A stretch of DNA of 64,000 bases. It comes from Prevotellaceae bacterium UBA1710 (lineage in GTDB: Bacteria; Bacteroidota; Bacteroidia; Bacteroidales; Bacteroidaceae). The notes below the pieces were generated by a model. That model made no database searches and was not told the DNA's origin. It worked only from the letters and a program-made list of their open reading frames with translations. Made by a program: the position numbers and the translations under genes. This document shows, in pieces, positions 8,910 through 16,700 of the stretch (position 1 is the stretch's first letter; every line of letters begins with the position of its first letter). The stretch covers positions 43,404-107,403 of the forward strand of contig DCJC01000054.1 of NCBI GenBank assembly GCA_002317355.1, written 5' to 3'.

Positions 8910-8945
8910 GAGCCTTGCCTGCGTGAGTAGGTGAGGCTCTTTTAA
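8910..8945 (+). terminator. Terminator of glnN
   Basis: GAGCCTTGCCT pairs with AGGTGAGGCTC (8910-8939, with G-T wobbles), followed by TTTTAAT. Confidence 0.75.
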
Positions 8946-9431
8946 TCGTCTGACACATAAAATGTTACAAGAAAGCACAAAATATCATTTCTGCTCGTTA
9001 AAATCGCCAAAAGGGCGGAAATAGGGCGGAATTCGATGAAATAATAGGAACCAAAGAAGGATAAAAGCATAATAAAACGAAAACTTTGTCACGTTCTCTT
9101 TGCTAACATTTACTTTATTCGATAAAGTATAGATTACGCACATTTATCGAATTTGTTAATATACCCGCCAGTTGTTCTCTACAAAAGAAATTCTGACAGA
9201 GGAAAATACATAAGTTCAATGCACGGAAAATGCACGGTTACCCATTTTGACTTCCTAAAAAATTATTGCACACTTGCATTGAAAAGCATCAAGAATCAAT
9301 AGAAATCATAATATTCTCAGTTTATTTTTCTCATGCTATCAATTGGACACAAAAGAAAGCATAAGTCACATTTTCAAACTGCCAAATTTAAAAATCCCAC
9401 AAACCATAGAACAAAGAAAATATCTCACTGG
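8946..9431. other. Gene-free AT-rich spacer
   Basis: No credible coding frame on either strand and no clear RNA. A minus-strand frame at 9366-9890 is only the antisense of the lipoprotein gene. The rightmost part abuts the 437-bp duplication. I see nothing else that can be supported. Confidence 0.5.
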
Positions 9432-9868
9432 AAACTGTGTAATTAGATGGATAACAGAAATATGGCAAGAAAATTCTTTAAGTATGTGATGATGTTCATG
9501 GTGGTAGCTGTGAGCACTATGGGTGTGGGTGCATGTAGTGATGAGGATGATGAGGAAACTGTAGCTCTTTCTGAGAAGATACAGGGGAGATGGAAGATGG
9601 TGATGTATGAAAACGAGGATTGCGACTGGGGTGAGTATATAATAATTCAGGGGAACTCTATGAAATGGAATAGCAGACAAGCGGGGCAGGATACTGATTA
9701 TGAGATGATATGGCAGAGTGATTCCTCGTTCTTCGCTAAGTGCGTGTATGCAAGTAATAATAATCCTAATGATTGGGGTTTTACTGTAACTATGTGCACG
9801 TTTGATTCCCTGAAGACTCTTGATCGCGGAAAACATCTGCGCGTGTTTGCGAGAGAGACGGTATATAC
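9432..9868 (+). repeat. Left copy of a 437-bp direct duplication
   Basis: Nearly identical to 13235-13671, beginning at AAACTGTGTAATT before the lipoprotein start and ending just before its stop. Both copies have the same length, with only scattered substitutions. Confidence 0.9.
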
Positions 9869-9881
9869 AAATCAGCAGTAG
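9447..9881 (+). CDS. Small lipoprotein, lipocalin-like, copy 1
   Basis: Predicted lipoprotein of 144 residues with unknown function. Translation from 9447 begins MDNRNMARKFFKY; the internal ATG at 9462 gives a more normal signal peptide and may be the real start. The lipobox ends at the Cys of MGVGAC, followed by an acidic SDEDDEE linker that favours export to the outer-membrane surface. The mature part starts LSEKIQGRWKMVMYENED, resembling the opening strand of lipocalin/calycin barrels, and has repeated W-x-S and SSFFAK strands. That fold assignment is inference. It differs from the copy at 13250 by only a few residues; the upstream 20 bp are shared as well. Confidence 0.75.
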   Translation: MDNRNMARKFFKYVMMFMVVAVSTMGVGACSDEDDEETVALSEKIQGRWKMVMYENEDCDWGEYIIIQGNSMKWNSRQAGQDTDYEMIWQSDSSFFAKCVYASNNNPNDWGFTVTMCTFDSLKTLDRGKHLRVFARETVYTNQQ

Positions 9882-9890
9882 ATATAACAA

Positions 9891-9933
9891 ATCCTCCCTC
9901 AGTAGCTTGTACTAATAGGGGAGGATGTTTTTT
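9891..9933. terminator. Terminator between the lipoprotein gene and the convergent antitoxin gene
   Basis: ATCCTCCC (9891-9898) pairs with GGGAGGAT (9919-9926), then GTTTTTTAT. It serves the rightward gene and may also act on the leftward antitoxin transcript. Confidence 0.75.
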
Positions 9934-10240
9934 ATAAGAGACTTACTGCAACTCGTTTTCCTAATCCATTGAATATGCGGGAAAGGGTGGAGAGCTGAAT
10001 ATCTGTTCTTCCATTCTCTACTCGTGAGATGAAACTCTTCTTGGTTCCTATCTTCTGAGCTAATTGCTCTTGTGTCATTCCTGCCTTCTGACGCTCGAGT
10101 TTCAAGCGTTCCCCAATGATGAAAGCATCACAAGAGAGTTCAAACTGATCGCGCTCAGGTGTGCCGAGTTCACCAAAATCTTCTGTTATCATTTCATCTA
10201 TTGAACTGCATCCAATAGCTTTAAGTTCTTCCTGTGTCAT
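9932..10240 (-). CDS. HigA-like antitoxin / XRE-family regulator
   Basis: A 102-residue DNA-binding protein. Residues about 40-95 form a Cro/C1 helix-turn-helix: RLKLERQKAGMTQEQLAQKI, then KSFISRVENGRTDIQLSTL. The acidic N-terminal third (DEMITEDFGELGTPERDQF) is the linker seen in HigA antitoxins that pair with Gp49-type HigB toxins encoded just upstream. Here only the tail of such a toxin remains upstream (10249-10374), so the antitoxin seems orphaned. It could still act as an autonomous regulator or as an antidote to a related toxin elsewhere. Confidence 0.85.
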   Translation of the reverse strand: MTQEELKAIGCSSIDEMITEDFGELGTPERDQFELSCDAFIIGERLKLERQKAGMTQEQLAQKIGTKKSFISRVENGRTDIQLSTLSRIFNGLGKRVAVSLL

Positions 10241-10248
10241 AATTGTAG

Positions 10249-10374
10249 TTATTTGTTGAGTGATGCTTTTGCTGCGAAGTATTCTTCTTTTATCCTTAAT
10301 GCTCGTTTGATTTCTGAAGGTGGGGTATTTTGATAGTGTGCGTTTGAAATCCTTGAAATAGTCCTTGAATGGAA
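10249..10374 (-). pseudogene. C-terminal remnant of a HigB/Gp49-like toxin
   Basis: Directly upstream of the antitoxin, minus-strand codons read HYQNTPPSEIKRALRIKEEY, then FAAKASLNK and a stop 8 bp before the antitoxin ATG. The pattern TP-x-x-EI-x-x-AL-x-IK-x-EY is the usual tail of Gp49-family HigB toxins. An in-frame TAG at 10375-10377 cuts off the rest, and the catalytic part of a roughly 110-residue toxin cannot be found further upstream. I therefore read it as a decayed toxin. Assignment rests on motif memory and gene order only. Confidence 0.45.
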
Positions 10375-10556
10375 CTATATGCCGTTTCTATTCTCTGTGT
10401 TCACCCATATGTTTTGATGGTTTTGTGGTTGCAAAGTTAATGAATTAGTGAACAATATCCAAACTTTTTCTTGGTTTTAACTTTCGGGCGATAAAAAAAA
10501 ACTCCCGCATGAAGCGGAAATGCTCGTAGGGGGATTATGTGAATTTTATTTTTTTA

Positions 10557-10588
10557 TTTGGAGATTATATATTTTATGTGTATCTTTG
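10557..10588 (+). promoter_or_regulatory. Predicted promoter of the BspA-like pair
   Basis: TTTG (10557-10560), 20 bp, TATCTTTG (10581-10588), then CA. About 45 bp of leader to the ATG at 10640. Confidence 0.75.
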
Positions 10589-10639
10589 CAATCGGTTACA
10601 GATAAAGACGATTTTTTAACTAAACAATAATAATTAATT

Positions 10640-11812
10640 ATGACTAAAACGAAAACTATTTGCAGATGTATTCTGCTCGCTACGATTTTGATGACATCTG
10701 TCACATCGTATGCACAAACTCTTGTAGGGGGACTCTATTACAGTTTTGATGCCCAGAAAAAGGAAGCTACGGTTGAGCAAAAACCTTTTGATGTGAATCT
10801 GGATTTGAATGATAATTATTATAAGGGTGATATTGTAATCCCTGAGACGGTTAAGTACGGTAATGTCACTTACACGGTGACTAAAATTAGATATTGGAGT
10901 TTTGTACATTCTAATATTGTTTCTCTGAAAATTCCTGCTACTGTAAGAGAGATTCCTGATCAGTTGTTCGGTGGCTGTAAGTATCTTGAAAAGGTCGTTG
11001 TGGATAAGAACAACAAGGTGTTTGATAGCAGAGATAATTGCAATGCTGTGATTTATACAGAGACTAATGAGCTTATCGCAGGTTGTAAGAATACGGTGAT
11101 TCCTTCAAGTGTGACCCGTATTGCTAATTTTGGATTCTATGAGGTCAATGTATCTTCTATTGTAATACCTAATACAGTGACGAGTATCGGAGAAAATGCA
11201 TTCATGAATTGCATAGGATTGGGTGATTTTGTTATACCTTCTTCAGTGAATCAGATACAGCAAGGTGCATTTTTATCAAGTTATGGTCTTACGTCGGTAG
11301 TTATTCCTGAGGGTATTACGGAGATTGCAGATGCGGCTTTTAACTTTTGTGAGGATCTTCGTACGGTTATTCTTCCTAACACCTTGGAGGAAATTGGTGA
11401 AGGAGCTTTCGGTAACTGTTATTCTCTCAGTGAGGTAGTTATCCCTGCTTCTGTAACTTCGATTGGGGATGGTGCCTTCCGTGGTTCCAATAACCTTACA
11501 TCGATTACCTTTCTTTCTGCCACTCCTCCAGAAATGGGTGCAGGTATTTTTGGCGGTACGTTCTTTCTTGATGAAGTAGCCCCTGATTTGACGATAGTGA
11601 TCCATGTTCCTAAGGGAAGCAAGGATGCGTATGAGAAAGTTGCAGAATTGCAGAACCATATTATTATTGATGATATGCCTGCACCAACAGGTATCAGTGT
11701 TATAGATGGTGAGACCGCTCCTGCAATCATTTATAGCATTGACGGTAAGCGTGTGAATAGTCCTAAGAAGGGCGGTTTGTATATAATTAATGGTAAAAAG
11801 TCAATCTACTAA
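10640..11812 (+). CDS. BspA-like leucine-rich repeat secreted protein 1
   Basis: Exported protein of 390 residues. A signal peptide ends near SYAQ (residue 26). From about residue 70 to 320 there are successive 23-residue LRR_5/BspA units, seen as repeated words such as IPSSVTRIANFGF, IPNTVTSIGENAF and IPASVTSIGDGAF. The C-terminus has SIDGKRVNSPKKGG followed by LYIINGKKS, a short sorting-like tail shared with three other secreted proteins in this window. BspA-type proteins mediate adhesion in oral Bacteroidetes and Treponema; function here is inferred. Its neighbour 3 bp downstream is a paralogue. Confidence 0.88.
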   Translation: MTKTKTICRCILLATILMTSVTSYAQTLVGGLYYSFDAQKKEATVEQKPFDVNLDLNDNYYKGDIVIPETVKYGNVTYTVTKIRYWSFVHSNIVSLKIPATVREIPDQLFGGCKYLEKVVVDKNNKVFDSRDNCNAVIYTETNELIAGCKNTVIPSSVTRIANFGFYEVNVSSIVIPNTVTSIGENAFMNCIGLGDFVIPSSVNQIQQGAFLSSYGLTSVVIPEGITEIADAAFNFCEDLRTVILPNTLEEIGEGAFGNCYSLSEVVIPASVTSIGDGAFRGSNNLTSITFLSATPPEMGAGIFGGTFFLDEVAPDLTIVIHVPKGSKDAYEKVAELQNHIIIDDMPAPTGISVIDGETAPAIIYSIDGKRVNSPKKGGLYIINGKKSIY

Positions 11813-11815
11813 AAA

Positions 11816-12940
11816 ATGGGAATTATGAATGTAAACAGGTTTATGGTGCTTGTTGCGTCGCTTGTTGCGTCTGTGTGTTCTTTTGCGCAGGTGATCGATG
11901 GTATCTGCTATAAACTTGATGATAACGATAAGGTTGCGAAAGTGACATTTAAGGAGTTCCGGGATCCGGACTTCTATACTGGAGATGTAAAGATACCTGA
12001 GAGCGTAACGTATTGTGGTGTCACCTACAAGGTAACTGAGATTGGGACAAGTGCTTTATCTGGTAGTTCCAAGCTGACTTCTATCACCATCCCAAATTCT
12101 ATAGAGATTATTAGCGGTGGCGCATTTGAATATTGTGATGCGCTTACTTCCATCTATATCCCTGCTTCGGTTAAGTCTTTCGTAGGTGGTGCTTTGCGTG
12201 GGTGTAATAACTTGACATCAATCGTTGTGGATAAGGGTAATAAGAATTACTACAGTAACGGTAGTAATGCTGTGATTGAAACAGGTACTAACAATCTCAT
12301 TCAGGGATGCGGCAAAACGGTTATTCCGAATACAGTGACAAGGATAGGAGGGCTCGCATTTGAAGAATGTAAATCTCTCACTTCAATCGTGATTCCAAGT
12401 AGTGTGACCCAAATTAACGATTATGCTTTTGATGCCTGTACCAATCTCATATCAATTACCCTGCATGATGGAGTGAAGAAGATAGGTCGTAACGCATTCG
12501 CTTATTGTGTTTCTCTGGAGACTATCACTCTTCCTTCGAATTTGAAAGAGATTGAAGCTTATATGTTTGCTGATTGTGAGTCGTTGAAGGAGATCACCAT
12601 CCCTGCAACCGTGAAGTCTATCGGTGCTTATGCATTTCAGGGTTGTAATAATCTTGCTAAGGTTACAAACCTCTCTGCAACTCCACAGACAATCTATTAT
12701 CAGACTTTCACTACTCTTGGAGATCTTATTGTTCCTGAGGGGTCAGAGGAAGCATATATGAATGCTCCTATATGGAAGCATTTTGCTACTATCAAAGGTA
12801 AACCTCTTTCTGCTGGTATTTCTTCCTTGAGGGGTTCTGATTGTGATCAGCCAACTGTGGTGTATGATCTCTCGGGTAAGCGTCTCACTGCTCCTCAGAA
12901 GGGGGTGAATATCGTGAACGGTAAGAAAGTGGTGAGATAG
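11816..12940 (+). CDS. BspA-like leucine-rich repeat secreted protein 2
   Basis: Paralogue of the preceding gene, 374 residues, starting 3 bp after its stop; surely co-transcribed. Starts at 11816 or at the ATG at 11825 (MNVNRFMVLV); the signal peptide ends at SFAQ. The same opening layout follows (ICYKLDDNDKVAKVTF), then about ten LRR units such as IPNTVTRIGGLAF and IPATVKSIGAYAF, and the tail VYDLSGKRLTAPQKG then NIVNGKKVVR. The tail resembles type IX secretion C-terminal signals in a minimal form. Probably a surface or secreted adhesin; ligand unknown. Confidence 0.87.
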   Translation: MGIMNVNRFMVLVASLVASVCSFAQVIDGICYKLDDNDKVAKVTFKEFRDPDFYTGDVKIPESVTYCGVTYKVTEIGTSALSGSSKLTSITIPNSIEIISGGAFEYCDALTSIYIPASVKSFVGGALRGCNNLTSIVVDKGNKNYYSNGSNAVIETGTNNLIQGCGKTVIPNTVTRIGGLAFEECKSLTSIVIPSSVTQINDYAFDACTNLISITLHDGVKKIGRNAFAYCVSLETITLPSNLKEIEAYMFADCESLKEITIPATVKSIGAYAFQGCNNLAKVTNLSATPQTIYYQTFTTLGDLIVPEGSEEAYMNAPIWKHFATIKGKPLSAGISSLRGSDCDQPTVVYDLSGKRLTAPQKGVNIVNGKKVVR

Positions 12941-12990
12941 TGCATGATAGTTCATTGTTCATAGTGAATAGTGAAAAATGAATAATACTT

Positions 12991-13036
12991 AATACTGCTG
13001 GCGCGATTGAGGGATCCTTGATGCGTCAGCAGTATT
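12991..13036 (+). terminator. Hairpin after the BspA-like pair
   Basis: AATACTGCTGGCGC (12991-13004) pairs with GCGTCAGCAGTATT (13023-13036) with one mismatch. No T-run follows, so termination efficiency is uncertain. The spacer just upstream (about 12950-12985) is in 7-bp register (GTTCATT, GTTCATA, GTGAATA, GTGAAAA, ATGAATA) and switches orientation half way. Confidence 0.55.
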
Positions 13037-13194
13037 ATCAATATATGTTTTTAAAGGTTTATACTATGTTAATTCTATTCTGCTTGCAAAAGTAAGCGAT
13101 TATTCTGACACCTCCAAATATTTTGGCATAAAATTCCTTCTCACTTTCTTGCTGGATGATGGTGGGAGAGGGGGCGGAAAAAAATAAGGGGAAA

Positions 13195-13227
13195 TTGCTC
13201 GTGATTCAGAAAAAAGCATTACCTTTG
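13195..13227 (+). promoter_or_regulatory. Predicted promoter of lipoprotein copy 2
   Basis: TACCTTTG (13220-13227) followed by C is a clear -7 element; the -33 side (TTG at 13195) is weak. The left copy at 9.43 kb does not carry this promoter, because the duplication begins after it. Confidence 0.55.
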
Positions 13228-13234
13228 CATCCGT

Positions 13235-13671
13235 AAACTGTGTAATTTGATGGATAACAGAAATATGGCAAGAAAATTCTTTAAGTATGTGATGATGTTC
13301 ATGGTGGTTGCTGTGAGCACTATGGGTGTGTGTGCATGTAGTGATGATGAGGAGGAGGAAACCATAGCTCTTTCTGAGAAGATACAGGGGAGGTGGAAGA
13401 TGGTGATGTATGAAAACGAGGATTGCGACTGGGGTGAGTATATAATCATTCAGGGGAACTCTATGAAATGGAATAGCAGACAAGCGGGGCAGGATACTGA
13501 TTATGAGATGATATGGCAGAGTGATTCCTCGTTCTTCGCTAAGTGCATTTATGCAAGTAATAATAATCCTAATGATTGGGGGGTTACTGTAACTATGTGC
13601 ACGTTTGATTCCCTGAAGACTCTTGATCGCGGAAAACATCTGCGCGTGTTTGCGAGAGAGACGATATATAC
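13235..13671 (+). repeat. Right copy of the 437-bp direct duplication
   Basis: Near-identical to 9432-9868. The two direct copies bracket about 3.4 kb with the antitoxin and both BspA-like genes. Confidence 0.9.
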
Positions 13672-13684
13672 TGATGGGAAATAA
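13250..13684 (+). CDS. Small lipoprotein, lipocalin-like, copy 2
   Basis: The 144-residue paralogue of the gene at 9447, with almost the same protein. A TTG codon at 13247 would add one residue, but ATG at 13250 matches the other copy; MARKFF at 13265 is a further possible start. The lipobox is VCAC instead of VGAC, then SDDEEEET. Differences cluster in the acidic linker and at the last residues (TIYTDGK versus TVYTNQQ). Function unknown. It has its own promoter, whereas copy 1 has none that I can recognise. Confidence 0.75.
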   Translation: MDNRNMARKFFKYVMMFMVVAVSTMGVCACSDDEEEETIALSEKIQGRWKMVMYENEDCDWGEYIIIQGNSMKWNSRQAGQDTDYEMIWQSDSSFFAKCIYASNNNPNDWGVTVTMCTFDSLKTLDRGKHLRVFARETIYTDGK

Positions 13685-13841
13685 AAATAATAGTCGAAAA
13701 GTGCGATTATTTGTGCGATTTTTCGGTATTTTGTTGGTTTTGAAAGATTTATTTGCTTTTTTGCAAAAAAATATTTGGTGATATTGAAAATATTGAGTAA
13801 TTTTGCCATCGTAAAATTGTTTTAAATAGAAGGGGAAAATT

Positions 13842-14288
13842 ATGGGAAAGGTTATTCGGTATGTTTTCATACTAGCTTTATTGGTAAATGGTAGTGTAGC
13901 ATTTTCTTCATATAAAGAGAGTGAGGAGAGTGATAAGCTAATTTTAGCAGACAAGCTATCAGGTAAGTGGAAGCTTCTGAAGTGTAACGCAACAGTTTGT
14001 AAGGGTTGTGAGGTTTTGGAGTTTTCTGGTTCAACAATGACCTGGAGCAAGAAGCAGAATGGTGAGACACGTTATCAGCTTACTTTCGATTCAGAATCTA
14101 CATTCTCTGCAAAGCGTGCTTTTGCAGGTAATGCAAAGAATAGTGGCCGCACTTTCAGGGTTACTGATTGTTCTTCAGTTTCACTCACTATAGTGGATTC
14201 TGAGGGTAACATCCGTGTGTTTGCTAAAGACCTCTCTGATAAGATGATGACAGAGAATGCAGAAACTGTACATTTCGCAATGAATTAA
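13842..14288 (+). CDS. Small secreted protein related in layout to the two lipoproteins
   Basis: A 148-residue protein with a hydrophobic N-terminus (MGKVIRYVFILALLVNGSVA) but no lipobox Cys, so it is probably periplasmic or released. Its mature part follows the same scheme as the two lipoproteins: LADKLSGKWKLLKCN, then a GSTMTWSKKQNGETRY strand, SESTFSAKRAF, and a late IRVFAKDL strand matching LRVFARET. It is therefore a distant paralogue, perhaps a calycin-like barrel. A good AGGGGAA ribosome-binding site precedes the ATG. Function unknown. Confidence 0.7.
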   Translation: MGKVIRYVFILALLVNGSVAFSSYKESEESDKLILADKLSGKWKLLKCNATVCKGCEVLEFSGSTMTWSKKQNGETRYQLTFDSESTFSAKRAFAGNAKNSGRTFRVTDCSSVSLTIVDSEGNIRVFAKDLSDKMMTENAETVHFAMN

Positions 14289-14323
14289 GATTATGCTGTT
14301 GAATACGATTACTTTGCTATTTC

Positions 14324-14406
14324 TGCTCCTTGGTTAAGGAGCATTAGCATTCGGATATATTTCCCGCGCTATCAAGAAAACCTTGAAGGCGTGGGATTTT
14401 TTTTTT
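14324..14406 (+). terminator. Hairpin followed by an intrinsic terminator
   Basis: A perfect TGCTCCTT-GGTT-AAGGAGCA hairpin (14324-14343) is followed by CCCGCGC/GCGTGGG (14363-14395) with a long T-run (14397-14406). The second is a strong terminator for the gene at 13842. Confidence 0.8.
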
Positions 14407-14612
14407 GAAAGTAAATGGGGAAGATGCTTGCGCTTGTTTTTTTCTGAAAGTAAATTAGCAGGAAATTATAATTTTTAAAAAATTATATTATAAACTCAAC
14501 AATTTATTGGAATAATTTATTCCTAATTTACTATCTAAAACTCCTAATTTTCTTTCCTATATTAATAATTTGCTTTCTTTTGATGAGATAGAGTGAAAAC
14601 TATGCGGAATTA
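14407..14612. other. AT-rich spacer with AGTAAATT-type inverted words
   Basis: No coding frame. GAAAGTAAATTAGCAGGAA near 14442 is mirrored by TTTATTCCTAATTTACTATC near 14517. This gives a weak long hairpin of the same style as the clearer one at 27044-27179. Confidence 0.4.
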
Positions 14613-14644
14613 TTTCGTTTTCTTATAAATAATGTGTAACTTTG
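14613..14644 (+). promoter_or_regulatory. Predicted promoter of the envelope operon
   Basis: TTTC (14613-14616), 20 bp, TAACTTTG (14637-14644), then CAG. About 100 bp upstream of the ABC transporter start. Confidence 0.6.
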
Positions 14645-14750
14645 CAGCCAGAAAATTGACAAATGGACGATTTACAATTTGACAATTAGCTTACGCATGG
14701 GTGAGCTTCGTGTTTCCGAATGGTAATCGTAAATTGTAAAATCAAGAATA

Positions 14751-16595
14751 ATGAAAGAATTCATTCAGGTACTGAAGAGGTTTGTGCCTCCTTATAAGAA
14801 ATATCTTGTGTTATCGGTAGTGTTTAATATTCTCTCTGCACTACTGAATATCTTCTCTTTTGCTACTCTTGTTCCTATCCTCCAGATTCTCTTCAAGACG
14901 GGGGATGCTGGTACAGCTACCGAATTGATGGCATGGGATTGGAGTAATGCTAAGGAAGTGGTGAGCAATAATGCTGATTATTATGTTACGCAGATGATAG
15001 CAGATATGGGTGCTACCACCACATTGCTTATCATCGGTTTGTTCCTTGCTTTTGCTACATTCCTGAAGACGGGAGCTTATTTCCTTTCATCAGCAACGAT
15101 AATACCTATACGTACTGGTGTGGTGAGAGATATCCGTAACCAGTTGTATCGTAAGATAACATCCCTTCCTCTGAGCTTCTTCAGCGAGGAGCGCAAGGGA
15201 GATATCATCGCTCGTATGTCGGGAGATGTTCAGGAGATAGAATCATCCATCATGTCGAGCTTGGATATGCTCTTCAAGAACCCGATACTCATCATCGCAT
15301 ATTTCACCACACTGCTGGTTATCAGTTGGCAGCTCACACTCTTCACCATTGTGTTCGTACCAATCATGGGTTGGGCTATAGGTGCTGTGGGAAAGAAACT
15401 GAAAGCAAAATCCATTGCTGCACAAGCTCTGTGGAGTGATACTATGAGTCAGGTAGAGGAAACGCTCGGTGGACTCCGTATCATCAAAGCATTCTGTGCG
15501 GAGGAGAAGATGAATGATCGTTTTGATAACATTAACACAAGCTACCGTAACAGTATTCTCAGGGTAAACACCCGTCAGCAGATGGCACATCCTATGAGTG
15601 AGTTCCTCGGTACGCTGATGATTGTAATCGTGCTGTGGTTTGGTGGTATCCTCGTGCTCAATGATTATGCTCTTAGCGGTCCTACGTTCATCTACTACAT
15701 GGTTATCCTCTACTCAATACTTCAGCCACTGAAGGATTTCAGTAAAGCGGGATACAACATTCCTAAGGGACTTGCATCAATGGAGCGTGTGGATAAGATT
15801 CTGATGGCAGAAGATACTATTCCAGAGATAGCAGAACCGAAGCATATCGCTGCTTTCGAGCATCAGATAGAGTTCAGGAATGTATCATTCGCTTATAATG
15901 ATTTCAAGACAGGAGAACCACACTGGGTGCTGAAGGATATCAATCTCGTTATTCCGAAGGGAAAGACCATAGCACTCGTTGGACAATCAGGTTCGGGTAA
16001 GTCAACACTCGTAGATCTCATTCCCCGCTATTATGATGTGCAGAAGGGAGAGGTGCTTATTGATGGTATCAACGTGAAGGATCTTGGTATTCATGATTTG
16101 CGCCAGTTGATTGGTAACGTGAATCAGGAAGCAATTCTCTTCAACGATACATTCCGTAATAACATCACCTTCGGAGTGGATTCTGCAACGGATGAGCAGG
16201 TGGAGCAAGCAGCAAGGATAGCTAATGCACATCAGTTCATTACTGAATCAGAGAATGGGTATGATACCATGATTGGAGATCGCGGTGGAAGATTATCGGG
16301 AGGTCAGCGTCAGAGAGTAAGCATAGCGCGTGCTATACTGAAGAATCCTCCAATCCTCATTCTTGATGAGGCTACCTCAGCTCTTGATACAGAATCGGAG
16401 CGCTTGGTACAGGATGCTTTGGAGAAACTCATGGCAACCCGTACAACGGTAGCTATTGCTCACCGTCTTTCTACTATCAAGCATGCAAGTGAGATACACG
16501 TGCTGCATGAGGGTAGGATTGTGGAGAGCGGTACCCATGAGGAACTTCTCCAGAAGGACGGGTACTATAAGAAACTGCATGAGATGCAGAAGTAA
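14751..16595 (+). CDS. ABC exporter, MsbA-like half transporter (lipid or lipid-linked glycan)
   Basis: A 614-residue fusion of one transmembrane domain and one ATPase. Residues about 15-330 carry six hydrophobic helices. The ATPase has Walker A GQSGSGKS near residue 410, signature LSGGQRQRVSIARAI near 515, Walker B PILILDEATSALD near 534 and the switch His in AIAHRLSTIKHA near 570. This is the architecture of homodimeric lipid flippases such as MsbA. As first gene of a run of lipid A or LPS-type genes it may flip a lipid-linked intermediate across the inner membrane. The exact substrate is not deducible; drug exporters share this layout. Confidence 0.85.
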   Translation: MKEFIQVLKRFVPPYKKYLVLSVVFNILSALLNIFSFATLVPILQILFKTGDAGTATELMAWDWSNAKEVVSNNADYYVTQMIADMGATTTLLIIGLFLAFATFLKTGAYFLSSATIIPIRTGVVRDIRNQLYRKITSLPLSFFSEERKGDIIARMSGDVQEIESSIMSSLDMLFKNPILIIAYFTTLLVISWQLTLFTIVFVPIMGWAIGAVGKKLKAKSIAAQALWSDTMSQVEETLGGLRIIKAFCAEEKMNDRFDNINTSYRNSILRVNTRQQMAHPMSEFLGTLMIVIVLWFGGILVLNDYALSGPTFIYYMVILYSILQPLKDFSKAGYNIPKGLASMERVDKILMAEDTIPEIAEPKHIAAFEHQIEFRNVSFAYNDFKTGEPHWVLKDINLVIPKGKTIALVGQSGSGKSTLVDLIPRYYDVQKGEVLIDGINVKDLGIHDLRQLIGNVNQEAILFNDTFRNNITFGVDSATDEQVEQAARIANAHQFITESENGYDTMIGDRGGRLSGGQRQRVSIARAILKNPPILILDEATSALDTESERLVQDALEKLMATRTTVAIAHRLSTIKHASEIHVLHEGRIVESGTHEELLQKDGYYKKLHEMQK

Positions 16596-16596
16596 A

Positions 16597-16635
16597 GGGG
16601 ACCCCCTCCCTACCTCCCCGTGGGGAGGAGAAGAA
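16597..16635 (+). repeat. GC-rich dispersed repeat, copy a
   Basis: ACCCCCTCCCTACCTCCCCG followed by TGGGGAGGAG, directly after the ABC transporter stop. A diverged member of the CTCCCTCCCTCGGGAGGG family. Confidence 0.6.
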
Positions 16636-16700
16636 AAGACACAATTTTCTCGCGGAGAGGGTAAGTTAAGAGTGAAGAATTAAAGTTAGTATCACTTCGA

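Noticed and set aside
7595..8978. Several frames antisense or out of frame to glnN
   Set aside because: They are produced by the biased codon use of the highly expressed gene.
13100..14050. Minus-strand open frame of 316 codons
   Set aside because: It is the antisense of lipoprotein copy 2 and the following gene; the same pattern appears opposite copy 1 (9366-9890). It is rich in His/Ile/Ser runs and lacks any domain.
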